Below are positions 35,319-44,712 of a DNA stretch of 64,000 nt, piece after piece. A program made the translations under genes and the position numbers. This DNA comes from Neorhizobium alkalisoli (lineage in GTDB: Bacteria > Pseudomonadota > Alphaproteobacteria > Rhizobiales > Rhizobiaceae): the NCBI RefSeq assembly GCF_002968635.1, contig NZ_PVBN01000001.1, positions 744,001 through 808,000 on the forward strand, read 5' to 3'. Below the pieces are notes generated by a model. It saw only the letters and a program-made list of their open reading frames with translations, did not search any database and was not told where the DNA came from. The number at the start of each line of letters is the position of its first letter. Within the stretch, counting starts at the first letter, position 1.

Positions 35319-37721
35319 ATGAACCAGATGACAAAACACGTTCATCCCGCCGAGCCTTTCACCGTTCCGGTGGAGGGCATGACCTGCGCGTCCTGCGTAC
35401 GCCGCGTTGAAAACGCCGCCGCCAAGGTGCCGGGCGTGGACAGGAGCGCCGTCAATTTTGCCACCAAGAAGCTGACGGTGGAATCGGCTGAAGGTTTTTC
35501 GCCGGACGATCTTGAAAAGGCGATCCGCAAGGTGGGCTACGAAATTCCGCCGGGTGCCATGGATCACGCCATGCGCGGCGCCGGGATACGGCCTGCGGCG
35601 CCGGCGGCGGAGCATGCCGGGCATGACCATCATCACGACCACGCAGCGGACGCGGGGCACATGGCAGGCCACGACCAACCGGCTCCGGCCGGCGGGCACG
35701 ACCACATGCATATGCATCAGGGTGAGGAGGGCGTGCTGAAGCGCGATCTCGCCATCGCCTTCGTGCTGACCCTGCCGCTTTTCGTGCTCGAAATGGGCAG
35801 CCATTTCTATGACCCGTTCCATCACTGGCTTATGGGCGTCATCAAGACGCAGAACCTCTATTACGGCTATTTCCTGGCTGCGACCGTGGTGATCTTCGGT
35901 CCCGGCTTCCGCTTTCTAAGGCTTGGCCTGCCGGCGCTTTTGCGCGGTGCGCCGGAGATGAACTCGCTGGTGGCGGTCGGCGTGCTGGCCGCTTACGGTT
36001 ATTCGCTGGTGACGACCTTCGCCCCCGATCTGCTGCCGGAAAGTGCCCGCTTCGTCTATTATGAGGCGGCCACCGTGATCGTCACGCTGATCCTGTTCGG
36101 CAGGCTGCTGGAAGCGCGCGCGACCGGCCGCACCGGCGAGGCGATCGAGAAACTGGCCGGCCTTCAGGCCAAGACCGCCCGTGTCGAGCGCGATGGCAGG
36201 ACGATCGATATTCCGGCCGATCAGGTCGTGGCGGGCGAGATCGTGGTGATCCGTCCCGGCGAGCGACTGCCGGTCGACGGCACGGTGATCGACGGGCAGT
36301 CGAACGTCGATGAATCGATGATATCAGGCGAGCCGCTGCCCGTCGAAAAGGTGGCGGGCGCAAGCGTCGTCGGCGGAACGATCAACAAGACCGGCTCCTT
36401 CCGCTTCCGTGCCGACAAGGTCGGCCGCGACACGATGCTGGCGCAGATCATCCGCATGGTCGAGCAGGCGCAAGGGTCGAAACTGCCGATCCAGACCCTG
36501 GTCGACCGGGTGACCGCATGGTTCGTGCCGGCCGTGATCGTGCTGGCGGCGCTTACCTTCACCGTCTGGTTCTTCTACGGCCCGAGCCCGGCGCTGACCC
36601 ATGCGCTCGTCAACGCGGTCGCCGTGCTGATCATTGCCTGCCCCTGCGCCATGGGGCTTGCCGTGCCGACCTCGATCGTCGTCGGCGGCGGGCGCGCGGC
36701 GGAACTCGGCGTGCTGTTCCGCAAGGGCGAAGCGCTGCAGGAATTGCGCAATGTCGATCTCGTCGTGCTCGACAAGACCGGCACCGTCACCAAGGGGCGG
36801 CCGGAACTGACCGATCTCGTGACCGCGGACGGTTTTGCCGAGGACGAGGTGCTGAAGCTCGTCGCCGCCGTCGAGGCGCAGTCCGAGCACCCGATCGCCG
36901 ATGCCATCGTCAGGGCGGCGGAAGCAACGGGCATTACCGTGCCGAAGGCGGACAGGTTTCAATCCGTCACTGGCTACGGCATCGAAGCCGACGTGGACGG
37001 CCGCAGGGTGGCCGTGGGCGCCGATCGCTTCATGGAAAAGCTCGGGGCCTCGGTCGAAGGTTTTGCCGAAGCCGCAGCGCGCCTCGCGGACGAGGGCAAG
37101 ACGCCGCTTTATGCCGCGATCGACGGCAAGGTGGCGGCTGCGATCGCCGTTGCCGATCCGTTGAAGCCGGCCAGCCGCGATGCGATCAAGGCCTTGCAGG
37201 ACATGGGCATCGAGGTCGCCATGGTGACCGGCGACAACCGCCGCACGGCGCAAGCGATCGCCCGCCAGGTCGGCATCGAAAAGGTCGTGGCCGAAGTCCT
37301 GCCCGAGGGCAAGGTAAAGGCGATCCACGAGATGCGCGCGGGCGGCAGAAAACTCGCCTTCGTCGGCGACGGCATCAACGACGCTCCCGCGCTCGCCGAG
37401 GCCGATATCGGGATTGCCATCGGCACCGGCACGGACGTCGCGATCGAAAGCGCCGACGTGGTGCTGGTGGGCGGCGAGCTTTCCGGCGCCGTCGCGGCGA
37501 TCGCCATGAGCCGCGCCACCATGACCAACATCAAGCAGAACCTGTTCTGGGCCTTCGGTTACAACGTCGCGCTGATCCCGGTTGCGGCAGGTGCCCTGTA
37601 TCCCGCCTTCGGCTGGCTGCTGTCGCCGATGATTGCCGCCGGCGCCATGGCGCTGTCGAGCGTCTTCGTGCTCGGCAACGCGCTCAGACTGAAGGCCGTC
37701 ACGATTGGAGAAAAGAGATGA
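35319..37721 (+). CDS. copA: Cu+-exporting P-type ATPase
   Basis: An 800-residue P1B-1 ATPase (rhizobial ActP) that pumps Cu+ out of the cytoplasm. In order: an HMA domain with GMTCASC near residue 22, a His-rich linker ([17 protein letters not shown] and [11 protein letters not shown], about 95-135), membrane helices, the CPC ion-path motif in [12 protein letters not shown] near 440, the phosphorylation site [10 protein letters not shown] near 485, the HP motif in [10 protein letters not shown] and the [10 protein letters not shown] hinge. I prefer ATG 35319 over 35304, because the promoter would start transcription almost at 35304 and GGAG fits 35319. The stop overlaps cueR. Confidence 0.95.
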   Translation: MNQMTKHVHPAEPFTVPVEGMTCASCVRRVENAAAKVPGVDRSAVNFATKKLTVESAEGFSPDDLEKAIRKVGYEIPPGAMDHAMRGAGIRPAAPAAEHAGHDHHHDHAADAGHMAGHDQPAPAGGHDHMHMHQGEEGVLKRDLAIAFVLTLPLFVLEMGSHFYDPFHHWLMGVIKTQNLYYGYFLAATVVIFGPGFRFLRLGLPALLRGAPEMNSLVAVGVLAAYGYSLVTTFAPDLLPESARFVYYEAATVIVTLILFGRLLEARATGRTGEAIEKLAGLQAKTARVERDGRTIDIPADQVVAGEIVVIRPGERLPVDGTVIDGQSNVDESMISGEPLPVEKVAGASVVGGTINKTGSFRFRADKVGRDTMLAQIIRMVEQAQGSKLPIQTLVDRVTAWFVPAVIVLAALTFTVWFFYGPSPALTHALVNAVAVLIIACPCAMGLAVPTSIVVGGGRAAELGVLFRKGEALQELRNVDLVVLDKTGTVTKGRPELTDLVTADGFAEDEVLKLVAAVEAQSEHPIADAIVRAAEATGITVPKADRFQSVTGYGIEADVDGRRVAVGADRFMEKLGASVEGFAEAAARLADEGKTPLYAAIDGKVAAAIAVADPLKPASRDAIKALQDMGIEVAMVTGDNRRTAQAIARQVGIEKVVAEVLPEGKVKAIHEMRAGGRKLAFVGDGINDAPALAEADIGIAIGTGTDVAIESADVVLVGGELSGAVAAIAMSRATMTNIKQNLFWAFGYNVALIPVAAGALYPAFGWLLSPMIAAGAMALSSVFVLGNALRLKAVTIGEKR

Positions 37722-38146
37722 ATATCGGCCAGGCTTCCGATGCGTCAGGCGTATCGGCCAAGATGATCCGCTATTACGAGGAGATCGGCCTGATCCGGCC
37801 GATGGGCCGCACGGGCAACAATTACCGTGTCTACGGCGAGGAGGAGGTGCATGTCCTGCGCTTCATCAGGCGGGCCCGCTCGCTCGGCTTTTCGCTCGAA
37901 GAGACGGAGACGCTCCTGAAGCTCTGGCAGGATCAGAGCCGCGAGAGCGCTGCCGTCAAGGATGTGGCGACCGCCCACATCGCCGACCTTGAACGCCGGA
38001 TCGCCGAGATGCAGGGCATGGTGAAGACGCTGAAGCATCTTGCCCATTGCTGCGGCGGCGACCAGCGGCCGAACTGCCCGATCCTCGACGACCTCGCAGG
38101 TGACGCCCCCGCGCCGGCACCCCGCAAGACGAAACAACCCGCTTGA
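37718..38146 (+). CDS. cueR: CueR/HmrR copper-sensing MerR-family regulator
   Basis: A 142-residue MerR regulator (HmrR in rhizobia). The N-terminal HTH is [20 protein letters not shown]. The metal-binding Cys pair lies in [16 protein letters not shown] near the C-terminus (the Cys-X7-Cys loop that holds Cu+). The start overlaps the copA stop (ATGA), so the regulator is made together with the pump and acts on the promoter at 35264. Confidence 0.93.
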   Translation: MNIGQASDASGVSAKMIRYYEEIGLIRPMGRTGNNYRVYGEEEVHVLRFIRRARSLGFSLEETETLLKLWQDQSRESAAVKDVATAHIADLERRIAEMQGMVKTLKHLAHCCGGDQRPNCPILDDLAGDAPAPAPRKTKQPA

Positions 38147-38197
38147 TCTCCCCTGAGGGAGGAGAGCAGAAAAGTAAAATCGGACAAGGAGACCCCT

Positions 38198-38398
38198 ATG
38201 ACTGCCGTTTTCACCGTGCCGGACATGACCTGCGGCCATTGCGAAAAGACCGTGCGTGGAGCGCTTGAGGAAGCGCTGCCGGGTGCCGCCGTGGCGGTCG
38301 ACCTCTCGTCGAAAAGGGTTGCGGTCGAAGGCGATGCGCTAAAGGCCGAGGAGGCCATTCGCGAGGCAGGCTACAGCCCCGAGCGCGTGGCAGCCTGA
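38198..38398 (+). CDS. copZ: Copper chaperone (HMA domain)
   Basis: A 66-residue ferredoxin-like metallochaperone with the MTCGHC Cu+-binding motif at residues 10-15 and a C-terminal GYSPERV, typical of CopZ. It would hand Cu+ to the ATPase. AAGGAG lies upstream. It follows cueR by about 50 bases and probably belongs to the same operon. Confidence 0.92.
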   Translation: MTAVFTVPDMTCGHCEKTVRGALEEALPGAAVAVDLSSKRVAVEGDALKAEEAIREAGYSPERVAA

Positions 38399-38471
38399 AA
38401 GACGGCCTGCCCTCTCGGAACGATGCGGCCGGCGCCGAGGACCGAAACGCGGTGTTTCGTTGGCGCAGCGC

Positions 38472-38765
38472 TTATGCCCGGCGGGCGTCGATTGCGATAT
38501 GCAGCATCCTCAGCGCGCCGGCGGCATCCAGCAGATTGGCCTGAAGCTGGTCGTTGGTGATCTTGCCGATTCCAAGGGTGAGCGAAATGGATTGGAGGTC
38601 GCCGACGATCTCCTTGTGCATGCCCGCAACGCAGGCGCCTTCCTGAAGGTCGGAGACCTTCTCGCTGGCACTGGTCAACAACTGCCGCTTTCCCACGTCG
38701 GAAAGCCGCACGAGCTCATTTGCCGACCGCACGAGTTCAGATACCAGATCGGTTATGGCGCTCAC
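38472..38765 (-). CDS. Hypothetical helical protein
   Basis: A 97-residue, mostly helical protein (SELVRSANELVRLSDVGKRQ; EIVGDLQSISLTLGIGKITN) without a recognised domain or membrane segment. The start GTG 38765 has AACGAGG upstream; the open frame extends to 38837. It could be a small regulator, but there is no HTH. Confidence 0.45.
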   Translation of the reverse strand: MSAITDLVSELVRSANELVRLSDVGKRQLLTSASEKVSDLQEGACVAGMHKEIVGDLQSISLTLGIGKITNDQLQANLLDAAGALRMLHIAIDARRA

Positions 38766-38989
38766 GTCGCGGTGCCTCGTTACCTCAATTCGATTTGCGC
38801 AGTAGACGGCAGATCTGCAAGAAAATCCATCCCCCAAATTGGGGGTTGCATTAGAGATACAGAGGAACCTGTGGATAAATACACTGGCCTGAGGTGTAGA
38901 ACTAATGTTTAGGAGCTGCGAATAAAGTAGAGTTGTTTCTGCTGGTAGTAAAACTAAGGACGGACCTCGTGGGCCTGCCGCTCATGGTG

Positions 38990-39949
38990 TCAATGTTTCA
39001 TCCAGTTTTCGAAATCCACGGGTGCGACGTTGCTTCCACACAGAACCGTCGCGACCGTTTGCCCGCGAAAACGGTCCGGGCTCTCGAGAATGCTGGCAAT
39101 ACCCAAAGCGGCCGCAGGTTCGACGATCAAGCCGGAGTGCTTGTAGAGCAGCCTCATGCCCTCGACGATGCTGCCTTCCTCGACCAGAAGGGCATCGTCC
39201 ACGACTTCCAGCATATCCGTCAACACATCGGGGATGACGTATCTTCCGGCGACACCGTCGGCGATCGTGTTGGGCGCCCCGGATTCCACGACTTCACCCG
39301 CAAGATATGACCGGGTCAACGCAGGCGCATTTCGAGGCTGAACAGACAAGACCCTGGTGTCCGGGCTATGGGTTTTCAGCGCGAAACCAATACCGGTCGC
39401 CATCGCCCCGGCGCCGAGTGAAATCAGGACGGAATCCAGCGGGAACGGCAGTTTGGCGAGTTCCAGACCGATCGTCGCCGCTCCTTCGCAGGTGTCGATG
39501 TTTTTGCTGTCTTCGACAAGGAATGCGCCGGTTTTTCGGGAATGGGCGATCGCCGCTTCGAGTGCTTCTTCGATTTGCCCTTCGACCAGAACAACAGTGG
39601 CGCCCAGGGCTTTCATGCGTTCGATCTTCAAGGGATTGGCAGCGGATGAGGCCGCCACGGTAACTGCGAAGCCTCTGTTCCTTCCGCAGTAGGCAAGTGC
39701 CTGGCCAAGATTTCCGGCGCTTGCGCAGACCACGGCTTTCTGACCGCCGTTTGCTTCGAGACTGGCCAGCACGGTTTCTGTTCCGCGCCCTTTGAAACAC
39801 CGGACGGGGTTCAATGTTTCGACCTTCAATATGATGCGGCATCCCAAAGCTCTGCTGAGATGGGGGCAATGATACTGAGGTGTGTTTTGAAAAACGCGGT
39901 CGATCTTGTGAACGGCGTCTTCAATTCGGCGGATGCTGAGTCTCGTCAT
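38990..39949 (-). CDS. PLP-dependent threonine/serine dehydratase-like enzyme
   Basis: A 319-residue fold type II PLP enzyme. The Schiff-base Lys is in VRCFKGRGTETV near residue 50, the Asn-containing CASAGNLGQALAY follows, and the glycine-rich phosphate loop is SLGAGAMATGIGFAL. It resembles threonine dehydratase and related beta-lyases. No ACT domain is present, so it is a catabolic-type or side-chain-specific member. Start ATG 39949, weak ribosome-binding site. Confidence 0.85.
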   Translation of the reverse strand: MTRLSIRRIEDAVHKIDRVFQNTPQYHCPHLSRALGCRIILKVETLNPVRCFKGRGTETVLASLEANGGQKAVVCASAGNLGQALAYCGRNRGFAVTVAASSAANPLKIERMKALGATVVLVEGQIEEALEAAIAHSRKTGAFLVEDSKNIDTCEGAATIGLELAKLPFPLDSVLISLGAGAMATGIGFALKTHSPDTRVLSVQPRNAPALTRSYLAGEVVESGAPNTIADGVAGRYVIPDVLTDMLEVVDDALLVEEGSIVEGMRLLYKHSGLIVEPAAALGIASILESPDRFRGQTVATVLCGSNVAPVDFENWMKH

Positions 39950-40130
39950 GAGGTTATGATGGCACGCGCAATTTGCGGTCACAAGTTGACCGCTGGCCCA
40001 AGCCATCATCTGACCCTTTGCCCAGTTTGATTTGGGCTCAGTTTAATTTGGTGTCGTCTGTCGGTTTCGACCGGGTTCATGCGTCTTTCGGGAGACGGCC
40101 GTGGTGGCCGGTTGGCAAGAGGAGAGAAAA

Positions 40131-40553
40131 ATGCGTGTCATGGTGATGGTCAAGGCGACCAAGGATAGCGAAGTGGGCGTGATGCCGACCGTTGAGCTTT
40201 TCGAAGCAATGGGCAAGTTCAACGAGGAATTGGTGAAAGCCGGGATCATGCTGGCCGGCGATGGCCTCAAGCCGTCGTCTCAGGGCAAGCGCGTGGCCTT
40301 CGACGGCGCCGACCGGCTGGTGATCGACGGGCCTTTTACGGAAACGAAGGAACTGGTCGCCGGTTACTGGCTCTGGCAGGTCAAGGATCTGGACGAGGCG
40401 ATCGCCTGGGTCAAGCGTTGCCCCAATCCGATGCCGGGCCCGAGCGAGATCGAGATCCGACCCCTCTACGAGATGGAGGATTTCGCCGAGGTCCTGACGC
40501 CCGAGATCGTGGAGCAGCACGAGCGTCTGCGCGAGCAGATTGAGAAGCAGTGA
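40131..40553 (+). CDS. YciI/DGPF-domain protein
   Basis: A 140-residue YCII-related (DGPF) protein: MRVMVMVKATKDSEVGVMPT at the start, LVIDGPFTETKELVAGYWLW with the DGPF motif, and EIEIRPLYEMEDF. Usually next to a sigma-70 factor in rhizobia; that partner is absent here. Function unknown. ATG 40131 with AGAGGAGA upstream. Confidence 0.9.
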   Translation: MRVMVMVKATKDSEVGVMPTVELFEAMGKFNEELVKAGIMLAGDGLKPSSQGKRVAFDGADRLVIDGPFTETKELVAGYWLWQVKDLDEAIAWVKRCPNPMPGPSEIEIRPLYEMEDFAEVLTPEIVEQHERLREQIEKQ

Positions 40554-40590
40554 GCGGTGCGGTCCGAGGGAAGAGGATTGCACCTGAAAC

Positions 40591-40614
40591 CCGCCGGAAT
40601 TCCCGTTCCGGCGG
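40591..40614. terminator. Hairpin between convergent genes
   Basis: A perfect stem of CCGCCGGAA and TTCCGGCGG around a 6-base loop lies between yciI-like and the convergent outer-membrane gene. It has no clear T-run but fits a shared terminator. Confidence 0.6.
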
Positions 40615-40639
40615 CCTTGGTGCAATAGGCGCCGCGTGC

Positions 40640-41269
40640 CTAGAACTTCACGCCGATGCCGACATTGATGATGTGCTGGTCGAAGTTGAAATCGGAGCCC
40701 GCGAGGTCACCTTCCCCGAAATCGTTGTAACGGTATTCGATACGGCCGAAGACGTTGTCGGTGAAGGCGTAGTCGAGGCCGGCGCCGACCGTCCAGCCGT
40801 GCAGCGTGTCGTCATCGTCGAAACCGCCGCCGTCGATGCTGGCATTGGTCGCGGTCCAGCCGCCGGCTGCGAAGATGAGAGCCCGATCCATGGCATAACC
40901 CACACGGCCGCGCACCGAACCGGAGAAGCCGGTGCCGATGTCGACGCCGCCGGCATAGCTGTTTTCATTCCAGTCGTAGTTCACGTCGCCTTCGAGACCT
41001 GCGACGAAACCGTTCGAAAACTGCCAGTTGTAGCCGACAAACCCGCCGAACCGCCAGCCATCGAAGCTGTCGGAGCCGCCGACGATCGCATCGCCATCTC
41101 CCCAGCCATAGCCGGTATGAAGACCGATATAGGGGCCGGACCAGGTGAATACGGCTGGCGTTTCCACCACTTCCGGCGCGGCAGGAACCGCTTCGACCGC
41201 ATCCGCGGCAAAAACAACGGAAGAGGCGGTCATGGCGGCCGTCGTGGCGAGAATGAAAATAGCCCTCAT
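40640..41269 (-). CDS. Omp25/RopB-like outer-membrane beta-barrel protein
   Basis: A 209-residue protein. A signal peptide (FILATTAAMTASSVVFA, cleavage near ADAVEA) is followed by an eight-stranded barrel of the Omp25/Omp31 family with FTWSGPYIGLHTGYGWGDG and a C-terminal aromatic residue (GIGVKF) for the Bam signal. It is an outer-membrane structural protein. It lies divergent to the MFS gene with 190 bases between. Confidence 0.9.
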   Translation of the reverse strand: MRAIFILATTAAMTASSVVFAADAVEAVPAAPEVVETPAVFTWSGPYIGLHTGYGWGDGDAIVGGSDSFDGWRFGGFVGYNWQFSNGFVAGLEGDVNYDWNENSYAGGVDIGTGFSGSVRGRVGYAMDRALIFAAGGWTATNASIDGGGFDDDDTLHGWTVGAGLDYAFTDNVFGRIEYRYNDFGEGDLAGSDFNFDQHIINVGIGVKF

Positions 41270-41461
41270 GGATATTCCCTCCGGTTGATGATGATATTGA
41301 TGTAGTGCGCATTGCTTGGAAAGCTGTAGCTAAAATACAACAAAGCGCCAAAACTGGCGACTCATTTTAAGCGATTGAAATTGCTGCGCTTTTATTTTCA
41401 TCTATCGCCTTGACCTCAACTGTGCTTGAGGTCGTAGCGTGCCGCGCATTGTAAAACGGAC

Positions 41462-42862
41462 ATGGAGACAGGCGTGCTGCAGGACATGGATACGAGTTGG
41501 TCGAGGCTTTTGCGGGGTCGTGACGGTGCAATGCTTGCGCTGATCTCCTCCGGGATCGGGCTGCATGCCTTCAACCAGTTCGCAATCGTTGCGGCATTGC
41601 CGCCGGCGGCGCGGGAGATCGGCGGCACGGATTATTTCAGCTGGGCCTATACGCTTTATTTCCTGGGTTCGATTGCCGGCGGCACCGGTGCGGCGGCATT
41701 TCGGGACCGCATCGGCGTGAAGGCGAGCCTGATGATCTCGGCGCTCGTCTTTGCGGCCGGCGGACTGCTTGCGCTGGCCGCGCCTGCCTTTTCCTGGATC
41801 ATGGCAGGGCGTCTCCTGCAGGGCGTGGCCGACGGGCTGGTGGTGGCGATCTGCTACAGCCTAATCCCCGCAAACTTTCCCTCCGCGCTGATCGCCAAGG
41901 TTTTTGCCGTCGAAGCGGTCGTCTGGGCGGTGGCGGCAATTGCCGGGCCGCTCGCAGGCGGGCTGCTGACCGAGGCCTATTCCTGGCGGGCGGCATTCCT
42001 GGCCGTTGCCCCCTTCGTTCTTCTCCTGCCGGTCCTGACGCTGGCGGCACGGCCTCGCGTGACGGAGGCGGCGCCCATGCCGCTTTCCTTCGCCACGATC
42101 GGGCTCTGCCTTGCCGCTTCCTTCGTCCTGTCGCTTTCCTCCGTCGCGACCAATGGCGCCATGCAGGCTGTGGCGATTGCCGCCGGGGCGGGGCTTTTCC
42201 TGCCGGCCCTGAAGCTCGACGGAAAGATCGGCGCCAGGCTTTTCCCGGCCGGGGCCTTCAGGCTGGGCTCGGTGCTGGGGAACGGCTTCTGGGTGCTGTT
42301 CCTGATGTCGGCCAGCCACTCGGTCGGCAGCGTCTATCTGGCGGTGATGATCGACGCGGTGTTCGGGTTCCGGCCGGCCGTGGTGGGATATATCGTCGTC
42401 AGCATGGCTCTCACCTGGAGCGTGGTCGCGGTCGTCGCAAGCCGCATCGTGGCACTGGGGCCGCGGCATGCCTGGATGCGCAGCGGCGCCCTGTTCCAGC
42501 TTTTCGGGTTCCTGGCGCTCGCGGCATCGTTTGTGAACGGCTCGCTGGAGCTCCTGCTTTTCGGACAGATCGCGATCGGCACCGGTTTCGGCCTCGCCTG
42601 GGCCAGCATCAACCAGGCCGCCATGGAGGCGGCCGAGACGGCGGAGCGGGATCTGGCGAGCGCGCTGCTGCCGACCATTTCGACCGCCGGTTATGCGATC
42701 GGCGCGGGCCTTGCCGGGATGATCGCGACGGCAACGGGGCTCATATCCCGGCTCGAGGGCGGGGAGGCAGGCGGCCCGGCCTTCTGGCTCTACGGCACGG
42801 CGGCAGCAGGCGCGCTGCTCACCTTCCTGTTCGGCTTCGGCGTAAGGCTGAAAGGCAACTGA
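41462..42862 (+). CDS. MFS transporter (14-TM DHA2-like)
   Basis: A 466-residue major facilitator protein. Motif A is recognisable in AAFRDRIGVKASLMIS, and motif C-like GPLAGGLLTEAYSWRAAFL follows. The length and the GAMLALISSGIGLHAFNQFAIVA start fit multidrug or small-molecule exporters; the substrate is unknown. It ends 18 bases before the convergent exosortase locus. Confidence 0.87.
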   Translation: METGVLQDMDTSWSRLLRGRDGAMLALISSGIGLHAFNQFAIVAALPPAAREIGGTDYFSWAYTLYFLGSIAGGTGAAAFRDRIGVKASLMISALVFAAGGLLALAAPAFSWIMAGRLLQGVADGLVVAICYSLIPANFPSALIAKVFAVEAVVWAVAAIAGPLAGGLLTEAYSWRAAFLAVAPFVLLLPVLTLAARPRVTEAAPMPLSFATIGLCLAASFVLSLSSVATNGAMQAVAIAAGAGLFLPALKLDGKIGARLFPAGAFRLGSVLGNGFWVLFLMSASHSVGSVYLAVMIDAVFGFRPAVVGYIVVSMALTWSVVAVVASRIVALGPRHAWMRSGALFQLFGFLALAASFVNGSLELLLFGQIAIGTGFGLAWASINQAAMEAAETAERDLASALLPTISTAGYAIGAGLAGMIATATGLISRLEGGEAGGPAFWLYGTAAAGALLTFLFGFGVRLKGN

Positions 42863-42880
42863 CGCCGGGAAAGAGGGGTT

Positions 42881-43342
42881 TCAGATCTGGCGCAGCTGGT
42901 CGAGGTTGCCGCAGGCGCCCCGCTGGAAAACCCCGATGACCGGCCGGTAGTCGTTCTCGATCCCGACGGAATTCAGGAGAATGAACAGGATATGCCGGGT
43001 GAGGGCGTTCAGATAGGGGAATTCGTCGTGAAGCCCGCCCTTGTACAGGAATGACAGGCGGTCGAACTCCTTGGAAAACTCGATGAGGTAACCGAGAGTC
43101 TGCCCCTGCGGATCCGCGGGCCGTAATTCCACCTCGCAGCCCGCCGCTGCCGCTGTTCCCTCCGATCCGTTCGGGCCGACCTCCACCGACATGCCCGCCG
43201 CGCGCAGGGCGGACAATACCTGCGCGTTGGCGACGCCCTCGCGCCAGCTCGTGGACGCAAGGTCGCGCAGGCCTCCGGCCCTTTCCTTCAGAACGAGCGG
43301 AACGGCCAGAAACAGGAGGACAACGACAAGCAGGCGGATCAT
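42881..43342 (-). CDS. Membrane-anchored partner gene of the exosortase
   Basis: A 153-residue protein with one N-terminal hydrophobic helix (MIRLLVVVLLFLAVPLVLKE) and a soluble domain on the periplasmic side. It has two Cys (AAGCEVELRP and RGACGNLDQL) that may form a disulfide. No family recognised, and no similarity to EpsI-type exosortase accessory proteins that I can see. The start overlaps the exosortase stop (ATGA), so it is almost certainly translated with it. The function is inferred from this linkage only. Confidence 0.75.
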   Translation of the reverse strand: MIRLLVVVLLFLAVPLVLKERAGGLRDLASTSWREGVANAQVLSALRAAGMSVEVGPNGSEGTAAAAGCEVELRPADPQGQTLGYLIEFSKEFDRLSFLYKGGLHDEFPYLNALTRHILFILLNSVGIENDYRPVIGVFQRGACGNLDQLRQI

Positions 43343-44112
43343 GCGCGCACCGCAGACTTGGGACGCATGGACGCCAGCCCGATCATCCAGAGGGTGGTGA
43401 GCAGCCCGACCACTTCGCCGGCGGTGCCCTCGTGCAGGGGCTGGTAGAGGTCCATGAAGCGGATCATCGCGAAGAGGCGCATCCAGTTGATCAGCACGAC
43501 GCCGGCAACACCCGCCGCCAGCCAGTGGAGGTTTTGCAGCGGGCTGACCTTGTTCACCACCGAAAACGCGAGCCATGCCAGAAGCATGTAGGAAATGCCG
43601 TGGAAGGAAGAACAGGCCCAGAGGATGAGCACCGGGTCATTGCCATCGCCCGGCACAACGAAATTTCCGCTGATCTCGTATCCGGCGGCGAGTGCTGTGA
43701 CATAGGCATCGATGGTCAGAACAGGCGTGCCGATGCCCATGACCAGCATCAGGCCCCAGAATTTGGGAACCGTCAGATAGATGCAGAGCATGCCCAGCCA
43801 GCGTTCGGACAGAAGCACGCGGCCGCCGAGGACGGTGAGCGCCAGCCATGAAAACCAGGTGAGTGGAACATAGAGAAGAAGCGCGACGAGGCCGAGGATC
43901 AGCCTTTCCGCCCAAACCGGCAGGCGGCTTTCGAGAGGCGCTTTCCAGAGAGCCCAGGCAACCCACAGCACCGAAAACAAGAGCACCGGGTGAATGCCTC
44001 CGCCCGTGAGCAGGGCGGACATGGCACCATCTTCAACGAACACCTTGCGGACATCTTCGAAAGCAGCGTTGGCGAACGCACAAAGTACAAGGATGGAATA
44101 AAGTGGCCCCAC
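43339..44112 (-). CDS. Exosortase/archaeosortase-family membrane transpeptidase
   Basis: A 257-residue polytopic protein with about seven or eight helices. The exosortase triad is present: Cys167 in WACSSFHGISYMLLAW, Arg212 in LINWMRLFAMIRF and His227 in QPLHEGTAGEVVGL, each in the expected final helices. Exosortases cleave a C-terminal sorting tail and ligate or anchor the protein at the envelope. I chose GTG 44112 with GAAAGG upstream; ATG 44196 lies inside the upstream gene. Which exosortase subtype this is cannot be told here. The upstream gene encodes the matching substrate. Confidence 0.82.
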   Translation of the reverse strand: MGPLYSILVLCAFANAAFEDVRKVFVEDGAMSALLTGGGIHPVLLFSVLWVAWALWKAPLESRLPVWAERLILGLVALLLYVPLTWFSWLALTVLGGRVLLSERWLGMLCIYLTVPKFWGLMLVMGIGTPVLTIDAYVTALAAGYEISGNFVVPGDGNDPVLILWACSSFHGISYMLLAWLAFSVVNKVSPLQNLHWLAAGVAGVVLINWMRLFAMIRFMDLYQPLHEGTAGEVVGLLTTLWMIGLASMRPKSAVRA

Positions 44113-44123
44113 GCGCTGCCTTT

Positions 44124-44162
44124 CAAACAAAAAGGCCGCTGCGGCAGGTAATGCCGCAGCGG
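44124..44162 (-). terminator. Terminator/attenuator between substrate and exosortase genes
   Basis: A perfect 11-bp GC-rich stem (44136-44146 with 44152-44162, loop of five) is followed on the minus strand by CCTTTTTGTTTG. It begins six bases after the substrate stop and ends 12 bases before the exosortase GTG. It should stop most transcripts after the substrate gene. Confidence 0.85.
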
Positions 44163-44167
44163 GTAGG

Positions 44168-44383
44168 TCAGTTCTTGCTGTTCTTGCGTACGACATAGGC
44201 GAAAAGGCCTGCAGCGAGCGGCAAGCCGAGCGCAGCGATCGGCACCGGAGCGCCTTTGTGGCCTTTGCCGCCACCGACACCACCACCGACGCCGCCGCCA
44301 TTGCCGCCCTTGGCCGCAAAGGCCGAGCCCCCGCTAAGTGCAAGGATTGTTACCGCGGCCAACGCGAATAAACCCTTCTTCAT
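44168..44383 (-). CDS. Small secreted glycine-rich protein with PEP-CTERM-like sorting tail
   Basis: A 71-residue protein. A signal peptide of about 24 residues (LFALAAVTILALSGGSAFA) is followed by a glycine-rich core (GGNGGGVGGGVGGGKGHKG). The C-terminus then has the three-part exosortase sorting signal: APVP motif (45-48), a hydrophobic helix (IAALGLPLAAGLFAYVV), and a basic tail (RKNSK). GAGGGGG precedes ATG 44383. After processing only about 20 glycine-rich residues would remain, so the mature product is peptide-sized. It is the only candidate substrate seen in the window. Confidence 0.8.
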   Translation of the reverse strand: MKKGLFALAAVTILALSGGSAFAAKGGNGGGVGGGVGGGKGHKGAPVPIAALGLPLAAGLFAYVVRKNSKN

Positions 44384-44423
44384 AGTTACCCCCTCAACGC
44401 AACAACATCGTTGCCCCACTTTA

Positions 44424-44452
44424 ATTATATGTGAACCAATTATTACACAAGA
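44424..44452 (-). promoter_or_regulatory. Promoter of the exosortase substrate gene
   Basis: On the minus strand a perfect TATAAT (complement of 44424-44429) lies about 40 bases before the ATG, with a weak CTTGTG-type -35 region about 16 bases further up. The region 44420-44520 is clearly AT-rich compared with its surroundings, which could also attract MucR-type silencing. Confidence 0.6.
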
Positions 44453-44712
44453 GTTTAGGGGTAATATACTTAATCCATTGGGGGAACGTGCTTATCAATA
44501 GGTATTTGTAGTTGATAAACGTCAACTTTGGCCGGATCTCCCTAAGCCCTTCGTTGGTGGTAGTCTGACTATTTCTCCCACCGGCTTGGTTTTCATGATC
44601 ACGGCCCTCAGCGGCAGTCCGGCGGTGCAACAAAAGCGTGATTTCCTTGTTCGGCAGGGCAGCTTACCCATATTGAGGAAATGAGGCCGCAGCGGCCCGA
44701 GGAGGCGCATTC

